A stretch of 64,000 bases of DNA from a virus. The position numbers were made by a program, and so were the translations under genes. Under the pieces are notes generated by a model that searched no databases, was not told where the DNA came from, and saw only the letters and a program-made list of their open reading frames with translations. The stretch is taken from positions 1 to 64,000 of the IMG/VR virus record IMGVR_UViG_3300044624_002142. One strand, given 5' to 3'. How positions within the stretch are numbered: position 1 is the stretch's first letter; every line of letters starts with the position of its first letter. Positions 52,880 through 60,631 of the stretch are shown in pieces.

Positions 52880-54931
52880 ATGAAAAACAAATCTACTATT
52901 CACTCTGACTTTTGGTTGGATGAGTTTGATGACTTTGATGATTCCGTTACGATGGACGATACTACTCGTCTGATTCGTCTCAACATGAATCGTCGTGCTG
53001 TTTCAAATTTTGTTAGTATTCTCACCAGCAAGTCTATTCCTGTCGTTTTTAACGACGAAAACGTAAATGCAACCAATGGAAATATTGTTCATCTATCCGC
53101 TGATATTGAAAAGGCTGAAGACTTTGACAGTACTGTTGGACTTGCCCTACATGAGGGATCTCATATTTTGCTCAGTGATTTTCGATTGATTGCTGATATT
53201 TGGCAGAACGTTCCTCGTAGTCTATATAATATTGCTGAGACTAAAGGTTTCAGCAAAACGGAAGTTGCTTCATATATTAAGACTATATTGAATATTATTG
53301 AAGATAGGTATATTGATAACTTTGTTTACAATTCTGCTCCGGGATATCGTGGTTATTATTTGGCATTGTACGAAAAGTACTTTAATAGTCCACATGTTAA
53401 GACACTGTTGACTACTGATTTGTATCGGTCTACCACGGTTCAGTCGTATGAAGCGAGACTGATCAATCTAATGAATCCTCATACTGATTTGGATGCATTG
53501 CCTGCTTTTAGAAAGATTGCTGAGTGCATTGATGTTGCTAATATCAGCAGACTTAAGACTCCTAAGGACCGTTACGAAGTGGCGTTGCAAGTTTGTGAAA
53601 TGATTTATGAGAATGTTAGTATTGATGACCAACAAAAAGAGAATGAGTCTGCTCAATTGGAAATGAGTGGCAGTGGCAGCAGTAATGAATCTCAAGTTGT
53701 GGTTGTAGTCAATTCCGGATCAGATGATGGTTTTGGTGGAATTGAAACAGAAACAAATCCAGTTGGTACTGACAAGTCTGAAGAAAAGACAAAGAAAGAC
53801 AATGATAAGACGTGCATTTCCAAGAGCAAATTGAAAGCAATTGAGAAGGCTCTTAATAAACAACGTGACTTTTTGTCTGGTAAAATCAAGAAGAAGAAGG
53901 TTAACAGCCGTGAAAATTGTATTCTTGAAGACTTGGAGAAGGCAGGTGTAACTATTGTGAATGTAGGAGCCAATCTAGATGATACTACAGTTATTACTAA
54001 CGGTGTTGACTGTGTAGTCGTGAAGAATTTTACCAAGGAATTTGCTTTGTCAGATAGTTGTCCTTGTGTATTGGTTGATAGGGATAAAAATCCATTTCCA
54101 AAGAATGTTGATGCTGTAAATCGTGGCATTCAACTTGGTAACCTTTTGGGAAAACGTCTTAGTATTCGCAGTGAAATTAACACTACTAAGTATATGAGAA
54201 AGTCTACTGGTAAGATTGATCGTCGTGTACTTTCTGATTTGGGTATTGATAATGAGAATGTTTTTTATCGTATTGACACAGATCAGTATAAGAAAGGATT
54301 CATTCATATTTCAATGGATGCTAGTGGAAGTATGCAACACGCTAATAAGTGGACTAATACAATTACCAGCGTCACTGCTATTTGTAAGGCAGCATCCATG
54401 ATCAGTAACATTCGGGTTAGTGTTAGTATGAGAACTACTGGACAGAATGGTCTTCCATATATTGCTATGGTGTATGATTCTGCCAAGGATTCGTTTAACA
54501 AGGTTCGTACTATTTTTCCGTATCTTTATTGTAACGGAAGTACCCCCGAAGGATTGTGTTATGAAGCCATTATGGATCTACTCAAGGAATGTGGCGAATA
54601 CGAAGACTGTTATTTCCTAAATTTTTCAGATGGCGAACCCACATATAGTTATAATAAAAGTGGTAACTACATGTCTTATGGTCCCAAAAATGGAGGTATT
54701 CATACTCGTAAACAGGTGAATAAGATTCGTGGAAAGGGATATAAGGTGTTGTCATATTTTATTGCAGAAACAGCAATTAATAAAATAAAGGTTGACAGTG
54801 CTAGTTATGGACCGTATGTTTGTTTCAAAACAATGTATGGCGCCGATGCAAGATTTATTGATGTAACTAACATCATTAGTGTTGCTAAGACAATGAATGA
54901 AATGTTTTTGAGCAGTAATAGTAAAATTTAA
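52880..54931 (+). CDS. VWA-domain protein with N-terminal HEXXH motif (partner of MoxR-type ATPase)
   Basis: 683 residues. Near residue 90 is VGLALHEGSHILLSD, an HEXXH zinc-metallopeptidase motif, with downstream ILNIIEDRYIDNFVY (Glu-Asp as possible third ligand). Residues about 250-310 are an acidic, Ser/Gly-rich linker. The C-terminal VWA domain has an intact MIDAS: FIHISMDASGSMQ (Asp-x-Ser-x-Ser, about 478), a Thr in NGSTPEG (about 555) and an Asp in NFSDGEP (about 578). This combination of MoxR ATPase plus metallopeptidase-VWA resembles CobS/CobT-like and vWA-MPD pairs. Function in phages is unknown; remodelling or maturing a target complex is the general expectation. Confidence 0.8.
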   Translation: MKNKSTIHSDFWLDEFDDFDDSVTMDDTTRLIRLNMNRRAVSNFVSILTSKSIPVVFNDENVNATNGNIVHLSADIEKAEDFDSTVGLALHEGSHILLSDFRLIADIWQNVPRSLYNIAETKGFSKTEVASYIKTILNIIEDRYIDNFVYNSAPGYRGYYLALYEKYFNSPHVKTLLTTDLYRSTTVQSYEARLINLMNPHTDLDALPAFRKIAECIDVANISRLKTPKDRYEVALQVCEMIYENVSIDDQQKENESAQLEMSGSGSSNESQVVVVVNSGSDDGFGGIETETNPVGTDKSEEKTKKDNDKTCISKSKLKAIEKALNKQRDFLSGKIKKKKVNSRENCILEDLEKAGVTIVNVGANLDDTTVITNGVDCVVVKNFTKEFALSDSCPCVLVDRDKNPFPKNVDAVNRGIQLGNLLGKRLSIRSEINTTKYMRKSTGKIDRRVLSDLGIDNENVFYRIDTDQYKKGFIHISMDASGSMQHANKWTNTITSVTAICKAASMISNIRVSVSMRTTGQNGLPYIAMVYDSAKDSFNKVRTIFPYLYCNGSTPEGLCYEAIMDLLKECGEYEDCYFLNFSDGEPTYSYNKSGNYMSYGPKNGGIHTRKQVNKIRGKGYKVLSYFIAETAINKIKVDSASYGPYVCFKTMYGADARFIDVTNIISVAKTMNEMFLSSNSKI

Positions 54932-54958
54932 CAAAAAATAGAAAGGTAAATATATAAC

Positions 54959-55369
54959 ATGAAAAAGACAAATCGACAGAATAAGACAGGACTCAGCGTT
55001 AACTGGCCTAATGGTTTTTATACCATGGATATCAGTGAGTCTCACCCCAACATTACAAACCTCTGGGATCAGAACCGGCATTTTGCCGCTTTGATTACGC
55101 TTCGGGTTCGTCTCACAAACGCACTTGAGGATAATCAAGTTGTTAAGTTGGGTACAATCAAGGGAAGTAAGGGTCGTCCTAAGTTGGTTTTTGCCAACGC
55201 TCCTGTTTCTCAAGAAACCATTGATGCCGCTCGTACTGCAGGAGTTATCCTTGAGGATAACATTCCTAATGTGGTGAATGTTGTTAATGTTAAGCCAACT
55301 GAGATTGAGACTACTGAGAGTGTTGAAACCACGGTTCGTACAGAAACCTACGTTCCTCAGACTGTTTAA
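54959..55369 (+). CDS. Hypothetical protein, 136 aa
   Basis: A folded N-terminal part (TGLSVNWPNGFYTMDISESH, DQNRHFAALITLRVRLTNAL, VVKLGTIKGSKGRPKLVFAN) and a Val/Thr/Glu-rich tail from about residue 100. A GAAAGG ribosome site at about 54941-54946 precedes ATG 54959, better than most genes here. No family recognised. It follows the VWA gene by 27 nt and probably shares its transcript. Confidence 0.6.
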   Translation: MKKTNRQNKTGLSVNWPNGFYTMDISESHPNITNLWDQNRHFAALITLRVRLTNALEDNQVVKLGTIKGSKGRPKLVFANAPVSQETIDAARTAGVILEDNIPNVVNVVNVKPTEIETTESVETTVRTETYVPQTV

Positions 55370-55403
55370 AATAAAGATGGTGGTGTCATTTTCTTCTATG
55401 TAT

Positions 55404-55421
55404 ATGAGTTGTAAAAACTCA
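55404..55421 (+). promoter_or_regulatory. Hairpin just upstream of gene at 55427
   Basis: TGAGTT and AACTCA flank a short A-rich loop, ending about 6 nt before ATG 55427. It covers the place of a ribosome site and lacks a T run, so it could regulate translation rather than end transcription. Low certainty. Confidence 0.35.
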
Positions 55422-55426
55422 TTACT

Positions 55427-55708
55427 ATGAAGAGAAAACATTACTATTATTTTGAATTGGCTAAGGGAGATGGTTATCTTTTATATGATGGGGAGAATCT
55501 AATAAAATTAGATTCTCCTCTTTCTATTGGCGATGAACGTGAAGTTAAGAATGCAGTAACTAAACTTCCTAAAGATAAAAACGGTAAAATGCCAATTGTG
55601 ACTTATTCTGAACTAACAGATGTTAAGATATCATCATCTAAGATAGTGTTTGACTTTAAGCGTGGTACTACTATAGACTTTGAAGAACGAAACAAAAAGA
55701 AAACCTAA
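55427..55708 (+). CDS. Hypothetical protein, 93 aa
   Basis: Basic/aromatic start MKRKHYYYFELAKGDGYLLY, then DGENLIKLDSPLSIGDEREV and a C-terminal VFDFKRGTTIDFEERN. Beta-rich pattern; no known motif. Its stop overlaps the next start (TAATG), so it is coupled to the DruA-like gene and may act with it. A hairpin precedes its start. Confidence 0.6.
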   Translation: MKRKHYYYFELAKGDGYLLYDGENLIKLDSPLSIGDEREVKNAVTKLPKDKNGKMPIVTYSELTDVKISSSKIVFDFKRGTTIDFEERNKKKT

Positions 55709-56883
55709 TGAATCAATTTTTCCAAATAGACGATTTTCCATATGACGTAGAAAAACAAAAGTTCATAGACAATATGAACTATTTGAAGTCTATGAGCGTA
55801 GAAGAAGCTACGTTTTATAAGAAATGGGAAGAGGTCAGAGAATATCGTAACTTTGCGTCCCGATCAGATGATGTTAAGTATAAAATCTGGAAGCCAACTG
55901 ATATTTACAATGAAGAATTGACGTTGAAAGAATTGGATGAATTGAATCCTACTATGGTTCATGTTGAAACGGAACAACAAGAATTGGATTGGTTGATGTT
56001 GCGTGTATTTTGTCATACGATGGAGTTTAGTCAAACTCCGGGTAGGTTTTTGAAGTTTCTCATCACAGACGGTAACAGTGAGCGCACACGGTACCTAGGA
56101 GCGGTTTCTGTATCAAGTGACGTTATTACCATTACGGATCGTGACAAGTATATTGGATGGACTCCAAAGAACAAGTTGGAAGAGGGCAAATTGACGCATA
56201 GTGCGATTGGAAGTTGTATTATGAGTACTCAGCCGTTTGGATATAATTTTTTAGGTGGTAAGTTGGTTGCGTGTTTGGTCACATCATCTGTGGTTAGAGA
56301 TGTTTGGAAGAAACTTTATAATCAAACTTTGGTTGGCATGACTACTACTAGTTTATATGGTAGTTATAGTATGTATAATAGTTTGAAATGGTGGCACAAG
56401 TGTGGTACAAGTACTGGTAAAATACCTATTAAGCCAGACGACCATGTATATCAGATTTGGCATGATTGGATCAAGGAGAACAAATCTGAGGAATATACCA
56501 AGAAAATGACACAAAAGGATGATGTGTCTGGACCAGTAACAGGTGCTAAACAGCGAGTTATAAGCATGATATTTCAGGAATTGAATATTAAAACTCAAAA
56601 TTATGTTCATGGGTATGAGCGTGGTGTCTACTATAGTAGTTTTTATGAAAATACCAAGGAATTCTTACAAAACAAGGTAAATGAAGACCAACTGGTGATG
56701 AAAAAGTTGTTTTTTGATGATAAAAAGGCTATTTTGGACTGGTGGAAAGTAAAAGCCAAAGATAGATATTTGAAATTGAAGTCTGAAAATAACCTTAAGA
56801 AGGACATATTGTACTATAACTCTATAATGGATATGTCATATAACACCGCTAAGAGTAATTTTTTTCAAGAGGTTGGTAGATAA
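55708..56883 (+). CDS. DUF4338 / DruA-like protein
   Basis: 391 residues. The centre (about 125-215) carries FLITDGNSERTRYLGAVSVS, ITDRDKYIGWTPKNKLEEG, HSAIGSCIMSTQPFGYNFLG and GGKLVACLVTSSVVRDVWKK. This order (a Y-LG-hS strand, a D-x2-IGW segment, an IG-CI-LPF-like strand, then G-KLhA-hh) is what I recall of DUF4338, the family of DruA of the Druantia defence system, though phage members are known outside such systems. The C-terminal half is Lys-rich and helical (TKKMTQKDDVSGPVTGAKQR). Not adjacent to a large helicase, so not a Druantia locus. Role unknown; assignment is moderate. Confidence 0.5.
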   Translation: MNQFFQIDDFPYDVEKQKFIDNMNYLKSMSVEEATFYKKWEEVREYRNFASRSDDVKYKIWKPTDIYNEELTLKELDELNPTMVHVETEQQELDWLMLRVFCHTMEFSQTPGRFLKFLITDGNSERTRYLGAVSVSSDVITITDRDKYIGWTPKNKLEEGKLTHSAIGSCIMSTQPFGYNFLGGKLVACLVTSSVVRDVWKKLYNQTLVGMTTTSLYGSYSMYNSLKWWHKCGTSTGKIPIKPDDHVYQIWHDWIKENKSEEYTKKMTQKDDVSGPVTGAKQRVISMIFQELNIKTQNYVHGYERGVYYSSFYENTKEFLQNKVNEDQLVMKKLFFDDKKAILDWWKVKAKDRYLKLKSENNLKKDILYYNSIMDMSYNTAKSNFFQEVGR

Positions 56884-56888
56884 GTTTA

Positions 56889-56896
56889 TATTTATA
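56889..56896 (+). promoter_or_regulatory. TATTTATA element upstream of gene at 56920
   Basis: TATTTATA ends 24 nt before GTG 56920, just after the DruA-like gene, marking a switch back to virion-type genes. Confidence 0.5.
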
Positions 56897-56919
56897 TAGC
56901 ACAAGAAACAGGATTTTTT

Positions 56920-57549
56920 GTGTTAGACTTTATTTCTTATAACAGATTCAATACGTTTATTGATCGTTTAGTCACAGTACGTACTACTGTGACTTCTACG
57001 TCTTACGTAGATAACTCTCCAAATGATTTGTTTACCAGTCCAACTGGTACAATTCTTCAAAAGAGAGGAAATGTATTTTCATATAAATATCCAGGCGATT
57101 CTGACTTTACTACTATCAATTATGCCAATAATTCGATAGAAAAACTGTGTAAGAAATATGAGGTGTTATTAAGTGGCGGGGTTAATAGAAATGTAACTTG
57201 GATTAAAACGGATAATAGTCCTAATAAAACGTGGGCAAATCGTGGTGTTAGTGTACAAGAGTGTATTATTTGTGAAATAGCACCTTCAGCACCATGTGCA
57301 ACACCTATTGTTACATATATAATTCCTACGTATCCAATTCCTACGTATCCATTGCCAAATTGTTGTGGTGATTTGGGTGATTCTGTGACTATCAATACAT
57401 TGAGAGTTACTACGTTGATTGTAGACAGCACTACAGATTGTCCTCCATCAACGGCTGGAACGTATGGACAAATCTCAGTTTGTGAAAATTATTTATATAT
57501 TTACGACAGTGCTGGATGGAAACGCTTTGAACTTTCTAATTATTATTGA
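56920..57549 (+). CDS. Virion-like protein with fibre-tip-type C-terminus
   Basis: 209 residues from GTG 56920. N-terminal 100 residues are folded (FNTFIDRLVTVRTTVTSTSY, GNVFSYKYPGDSDFTTINY). A Pro/Tyr/Thr linker follows (IIPTYPIPTYPLPNCC) and then a C-terminal unit VTTLIVDSTTDC ... TAGTYGQISVCENYLYIYDS, ending AGWKRFELSNYY. That unit is repeated in the next gene and its end resembles the tip of the giant fibre. Several Cys pairs. Probably a small head or tail decoration or fibre protein; location unknown. Confidence 0.6.
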   Translation: MLDFISYNRFNTFIDRLVTVRTTVTSTSYVDNSPNDLFTSPTGTILQKRGNVFSYKYPGDSDFTTINYANNSIEKLCKKYEVLLSGGVNRNVTWIKTDNSPNKTWANRGVSVQECIICEIAPSAPCATPIVTYIIPTYPIPTYPLPNCCGDLGDSVTINTLRVTTLIVDSTTDCPPSTAGTYGQISVCENYLYIYDSAGWKRFELSNYY

Positions 57550-57551
57550 TT

Positions 57552-57743
57552 ATGGCAGACACATGTGATGAAATTATAGCGGGAACTGCGACAATCACAA
57601 CATTAATTGTGAATGATCCGGGTTCTTGTACACCTACACCAAGTACTGCTGGTACGTTTGGACAGATTATTGTTTGTGAAAATTACATTTATGTCTACGA
57701 CGGCGTTCAATGGAAACGTGGTGAGTTGAGCGTATTTTCATAA
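57552..57743 (+). CDS. Small paralogue of the preceding protein's C-terminal domain
   Basis: 63 residues from ATG 57552; a TTG two codons upstream (57546) overlaps the previous stop and is less likely. The body TATITTLIVNDPGSC ... STAGTFGQIIVCENYIYVYD with end WKRGELSVFS matches the C-terminus of the preceding protein nearly residue for residue. It therefore looks like a tandem domain duplication that became a stand-alone gene. Likely a structural module. Confidence 0.65.
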   Translation: MADTCDEIIAGTATITTLIVNDPGSCTPTPSTAGTFGQIIVCENYIYVYDGVQWKRGELSVFS

Positions 57744-57750
57744 AAAATAC

Positions 57751-57779
57751 TTTACATAGAACTTTACGCATGATAAAGT
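57751..57779 (+). promoter_or_regulatory. Possible promoter TTTACA-N17-TAAAGT before UV endonuclease gene
   Basis: TTTACA 57751-57756, 17 nt, TAAAGT 57774-57779. A start at about 57786 would coincide with the ATG, that is a leaderless mRNA. Weaker than the TTGACT promoters. Confidence 0.35.
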
Positions 57780-57785
57780 ATTGTC

Positions 57786-58733
57786 ATGCGTAATTTACGT
57801 TTCGGACTTTGTTGTATTTCCCTCAAACTTCAAGAACAGGGAATTCAATCATCTACCATGACTAAAACTCGTTTCCTTCAATTGGAACGAGTCAACGCCG
57901 AACGTATTGTTGCGGATCGGACCCTAAACAACGTAGTTGTAACACGTAAAACCCTAGAGTATTGTGTGTCTCGTAAGTGGAATTACCGTATCAGTAGCGG
58001 TATGATGCCGTTGGAAACACTTCCAGAAGCAAATCTTTCAATTGAAACCACTTACAACTTTGACAAAATCAAACGTGAGTTTGAATTGTGTGCATCTGTA
58101 ATCAAACAAAATAACATTCGTTGTTCGACACATCCCGATCAATTTGTGGTTCCTGCTAGCGCAAATCCCAATGTAGTTCAAAAATCTGTTATTGAGTTGA
58201 AAGCTCATGGAAAAATGATGGATTATCTAGGACTTCCACAATCTTATGATGCACCTATCAATATTCATATGAATTGTTTCAAAGGTGCTGATATAAAAGA
58301 CATCGCAAAGCGTTTTATTGACGTATACAACGATCTTCCTGTGAATGTGAAGAGTAGATTGGTTTTGGAAAACGAAGACAAGCCTAACAGTTGGAATGTG
58401 GAACAACTGTATGAACATGTTTATCAACAGACTGGAATTCCCATTACTTACGACAATTTGCACTTTCGGTGTAATCCGGGTCGTCAAACTGCCGACGAAG
58501 CAATTTCTATGGCAAAAAACACATGGCAACAATATGTTCCGTTGTTTCATTTTAGTGATAACGACCCCACTGAAAAAAACGTGCGTGCTCATGGATATTA
58601 TGTCACGTCATTTCCCGAAGAATTTCATAATGCCAATTGTCCGTTGGATTTGGAAATGGAGTTTAAAGCCAAAGATTACGCTATTGAAAAGTTTCAAATC
58701 GAATTCAATAAAAAAATGAATTTAGTTGACTAA
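57786..58733 (+). CDS. UV damage endonuclease (UvsE/UVDE-like)
   Basis: 315 residues, the usual length. Motifs of the TIM-barrel family: FGLCCISLKLQEQG (1-20), a central NYRISSGMMPLETLPE, CSTHPDQFVVPASANP (His ligand, about 115), INIHMNCFKGADIKD (about 158), RLVLENEDKPNSWNVEQLYE (catalytic Glu ligand, about 180), ITYDNLHFRCNPG and FHFSDNDP. Metal-binding His, Glu and Asp residues are therefore retained. It nicks DNA 5' of UV photoproducts, starting an alternative excision repair path; T4 uses DenV for a similar need. Not part of an obvious operon. Confidence 0.88.
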   Translation: MRNLRFGLCCISLKLQEQGIQSSTMTKTRFLQLERVNAERIVADRTLNNVVVTRKTLEYCVSRKWNYRISSGMMPLETLPEANLSIETTYNFDKIKREFELCASVIKQNNIRCSTHPDQFVVPASANPNVVQKSVIELKAHGKMMDYLGLPQSYDAPINIHMNCFKGADIKDIAKRFIDVYNDLPVNVKSRLVLENEDKPNSWNVEQLYEHVYQQTGIPITYDNLHFRCNPGRQTADEAISMAKNTWQQYVPLFHFSDNDPTEKNVRAHGYYVTSFPEEFHNANCPLDLEMEFKAKDYAIEKFQIEFNKKMNLVD

Positions 58734-58753
58734 GACAATAGTTATGATATGAT
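58726..58753 (+). promoter_or_regulatory. Sigma70-like promoter TTGACT-N16-TATGAT
   Basis: TTGACT 58726-58731 overlaps the end of the UV endonuclease gene; TATGAT 58748-58753; about 45-nt leader to ATG 58807. Same -35 as the promoters at 38292, 42423, 51841 and 52842. Confidence 0.6.
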
Positions 58754-58806
58754 AGAGGTAAGTTAGTTCTAAAACTAATGAAATAAATAAAAAATATAAA
58801 AGTTAT

Positions 58807-59043
58807 ATGAAGATTATTAATGATTCACGTCGTAAGACGTATTTTGTTCAACGAAAGAATACAACAATTAACACTTATATTGCTGGCCCAACGAATGGCG
58901 CACATCGTGCGACTCGTATGACTATTCAGTCGGGAAAGACTCGATTGGATCTTAACGGTCGTCAGATTCGAGCAATTCGTGAAGTACTTGATGCAAGTAA
59001 GAATGTTGCTGGTGTTCGTACTCGTAAGAACGTTAAGAAGTAA
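58807..59043 (+). CDS. Small basic hypothetical protein
   Basis: 78 residues, rich in Arg/Lys/Thr: MKIINDSRRKTYFVQRKNTT, a GPTNGAHRATRMTIQSGKTR turn and RTRKNVKK end. Could bind nucleic acid, from charge only. First gene of a run of short genes (58807-59519) after its own promoter, in the style of phage early small genes. Confidence 0.55.
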   Translation: MKIINDSRRKTYFVQRKNTTINTYIAGPTNGAHRATRMTIQSGKTRLDLNGRQIRAIREVLDASKNVAGVRTRKNVKK

Positions 59044-59062
59044 ACACTAAATTATAGAGAGT

Positions 59063-59209
59063 ATGGGAAAGACTTATAGACGCAATTCGGATTCTTTTGA
59101 ACGTAAGCGTAAGAATAAAAATCGGATGGAAAACTTCAAAGGAAAGTCTAAACCGATGAAATTTGACAAAAATCGTATTTCTGGAAAAGACGACGAAGAA
59201 TATGCTTAA
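59063..59209 (+). CDS. Very small basic protein, 48 aa
   Basis: ATG 59063 with a purine-rich AGAGAG 2-7 nt upstream, ending TAA 59207-59209 and overlapping the next gene's ATG (59202). Sequence begins MGKTYRRNSDSFERKRKNKN and ends KDDEEYA. The coding choice is supported by the tight fit between neighbours and by the coupled overlap. Short MGKTYRR-type proteins recur in phages without known function. Confidence 0.6.
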   Translation: MGKTYRRNSDSFERKRKNKNRMENFKGKSKPMKFDKNRISGKDDEEYA

Positions 59210-59519
59210 AAAGATTATAATTACACTATTAGTAATATTATCTTTGTTAACCTATAAGTTTCAATCACTGATACCACTGGGATTTATTCTGGTGGTATTT
59301 TATTTGGCACAGGTCGATAAGATGTTACTGATCAATAAAAATATTATTGATGAAAATACAGTTCACACTAATAAGGTTATAACAACTTTACTAAACAATC
59401 AAAAAGTGTTATTGTCAGATCTTAAACTGTTAAGAAACGAAATCAATAAAAACCATAAGAATGGCAACAAAAAAATCATCAGTAAAGAAGTCAAAAAAGG
59501 AATTGACAGACAACAGTAA
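59202..59519 (+). CDS. Small membrane protein with cytoplasmic coiled tail
   Basis: 105 residues from ATG 59202 (preferred over in-frame TTG 59163, which lies inside the previous gene). Hydrophobic N-terminus KKIIITLLVILSLLTYKF and a second segment SLIPLGFILVVFYLAQV suggest two membrane helices. The rest is Lys/Asn-rich and helical (INKNIIDENTVHTNKVITTL), to an Arg-Gln-Gln end. Its last 59 nt overlap the clamp-loader gene. Role unknown. Confidence 0.6.
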   Translation: MLKKIIITLLVILSLLTYKFQSLIPLGFILVVFYLAQVDKMLLINKNIIDENTVHTNKVITTLLNNQKVLLSDLKLLRNEINKNHKNGNKKIISKEVKKGIDRQQ

Positions 59520-59976
59520 TGTACCAAAAGCATTAGGTTTGTTTGATCATGTCAATCACATTCGTGGTGTACAAAACCCAAAATATTTTTCAACACTGAG
59601 TGATGCTGATAAAAAGAGTTTTACTCATGTGATGTTGATGAAGTTTTTGTCAATGGATCGTAATGCTCTTGATTCACTTTCTTATATTGGAAAGTATCAA
59701 GATAGTATGCCCTCTGAAAATTTTTATACTGTATTGACGGCTATAGTACCACGTACCAATCAGTTTCATAAGTATATTAAAGCGGCTAAGAACAATTACG
59801 ATGACGAGTTTTACAAACTATTGGCGAGGTGGTATGAATGTTCATCATCAGAAGCAGAAGAATATTCTGAGATTCTTGGACAAACGGATGATGGAATCAA
59901 AGAAATGATCAATATATGTAAAGCATATGGTTTGACGGATGGTGAAGTAGAAAAGTTAATGACTAATGAAAAATAA
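59461..59976 (+). CDS. Clamp loader small subunit (T4 gp62-like)
   Basis: 171 residues. The block LGLFDHVNHIRGVQNPKYFS, TLSDADKKSFTHVMLMKFLS then MDRNALDSLSYI is characteristic of gp62-like proteins, followed by VLTAIVPRTNQFHKYIKAAK. gp62 works with the AAA+ subunit gp44 to load the sliding clamp; neither gp44 nor gp45 is in this window. N-terminal Lys-rich tail (ATKKSSVKKSKKE). It overlaps genes on both sides. Confidence 0.7.
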   Translation: MATKKSSVKKSKKELTDNSNVPKALGLFDHVNHIRGVQNPKYFSTLSDADKKSFTHVMLMKFLSMDRNALDSLSYIGKYQDSMPSENFYTVLTAIVPRTNQFHKYIKAAKNNYDDEFYKLLARWYECSSSEAEEYSEILGQTDDGIKEMINICKAYGLTDGEVEKLMTNEK

Positions 59977-60631
59977 ACTTTATATTGGAATATCAGGAGT
60001 AGCAAGATCTGGAAAAAATCTGTTTTGCGACATTTCTAAGAAAATTATATCTGAAAAATATGGATTGACATGTAGTTCATATGCACTTGCATTTTCTTTA
60101 AAGAACGATTGTAAAGAGTTTGTCAAAGATAAATTGGGATTGGATGTATTTACAGAAGAGACTGAAGAAAAAAAGATCTTTAGAGAAATGCTTGTTTGGT
60201 ATGGTGATGTCAAACGTAAACAATCACATGGACGGTATTGGACTGAAAAGCTTCAATCTGAAATGGAAAAGGATGATTCTGATGTTATTTTTATAACTGA
60301 CATACGTTATAACTTTTATCCTAAAGATGAGGTATATTGGATCAACAATGATTTGAACGGTAAGTTGATTCACATATCAAAATACACATATGGTTTCCCT
60401 ACTGATGGTAGACGTATTCGTGGTGATATTGCTAATACAAATCAAAAGATTTGGGTAGAACCTGTCAATGATCATGAACGATGGAACGATCCGAAGGTTA
60501 AGGCTGAAGCTGATTATGTTGTCGAATGGCCTCATGTAAAATCAGAAGGTAAAACTTATCAAGATATAATTAATGATGATCAATTAAATAAGATAATATC
60601 ACCTATATATGAACGTATATTTTCCGTATGA
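59966..60631 (+). CDS. Deoxynucleoside monophosphate kinase-like P-loop protein
   Basis: 221 residues. P-loop GISGVARSGKNLF (about 8-20) fits the phage dNMP kinase style (compare SGVKRSGKD of T4 gp1), but the residue after Lys is Asn instead of Thr/Ser or Asp. Downstream are YGDVKRKQSHGRYWTEKL (lid/substrate helix), DVIFITDIRYNFYPKDE (Walker B-like with Asp-x2-Arg) and HISKYTYGF. Would phosphorylate dNMPs from host DNA, feeding the same pool as NrdAB. Overlaps the gene before by 11 nt and the next by 4 nt (ATGA). Confidence 0.7.
   Translation: MKNKLYIGISGVARSGKNLFCDISKKIISEKYGLTCSSYALAFSLKNDCKEFVKDKLGLDVFTEETEEKKIFREMLVWYGDVKRKQSHGRYWTEKLQSEMEKDDSDVIFITDIRYNFYPKDEVYWINNDLNGKLIHISKYTYGFPTDGRRIRGDIANTNQKIWVEPVNDHERWNDPKVKAEADYVVEWPHVKSEGKTYQDIINDDQLNKIISPIYERIFSV

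Noticed and set aside
55708-56883. A complete Druantia defence system
   Set aside because: Only a DruA-like gene is present; no DruE-type helicase or other subunits are adjacent.
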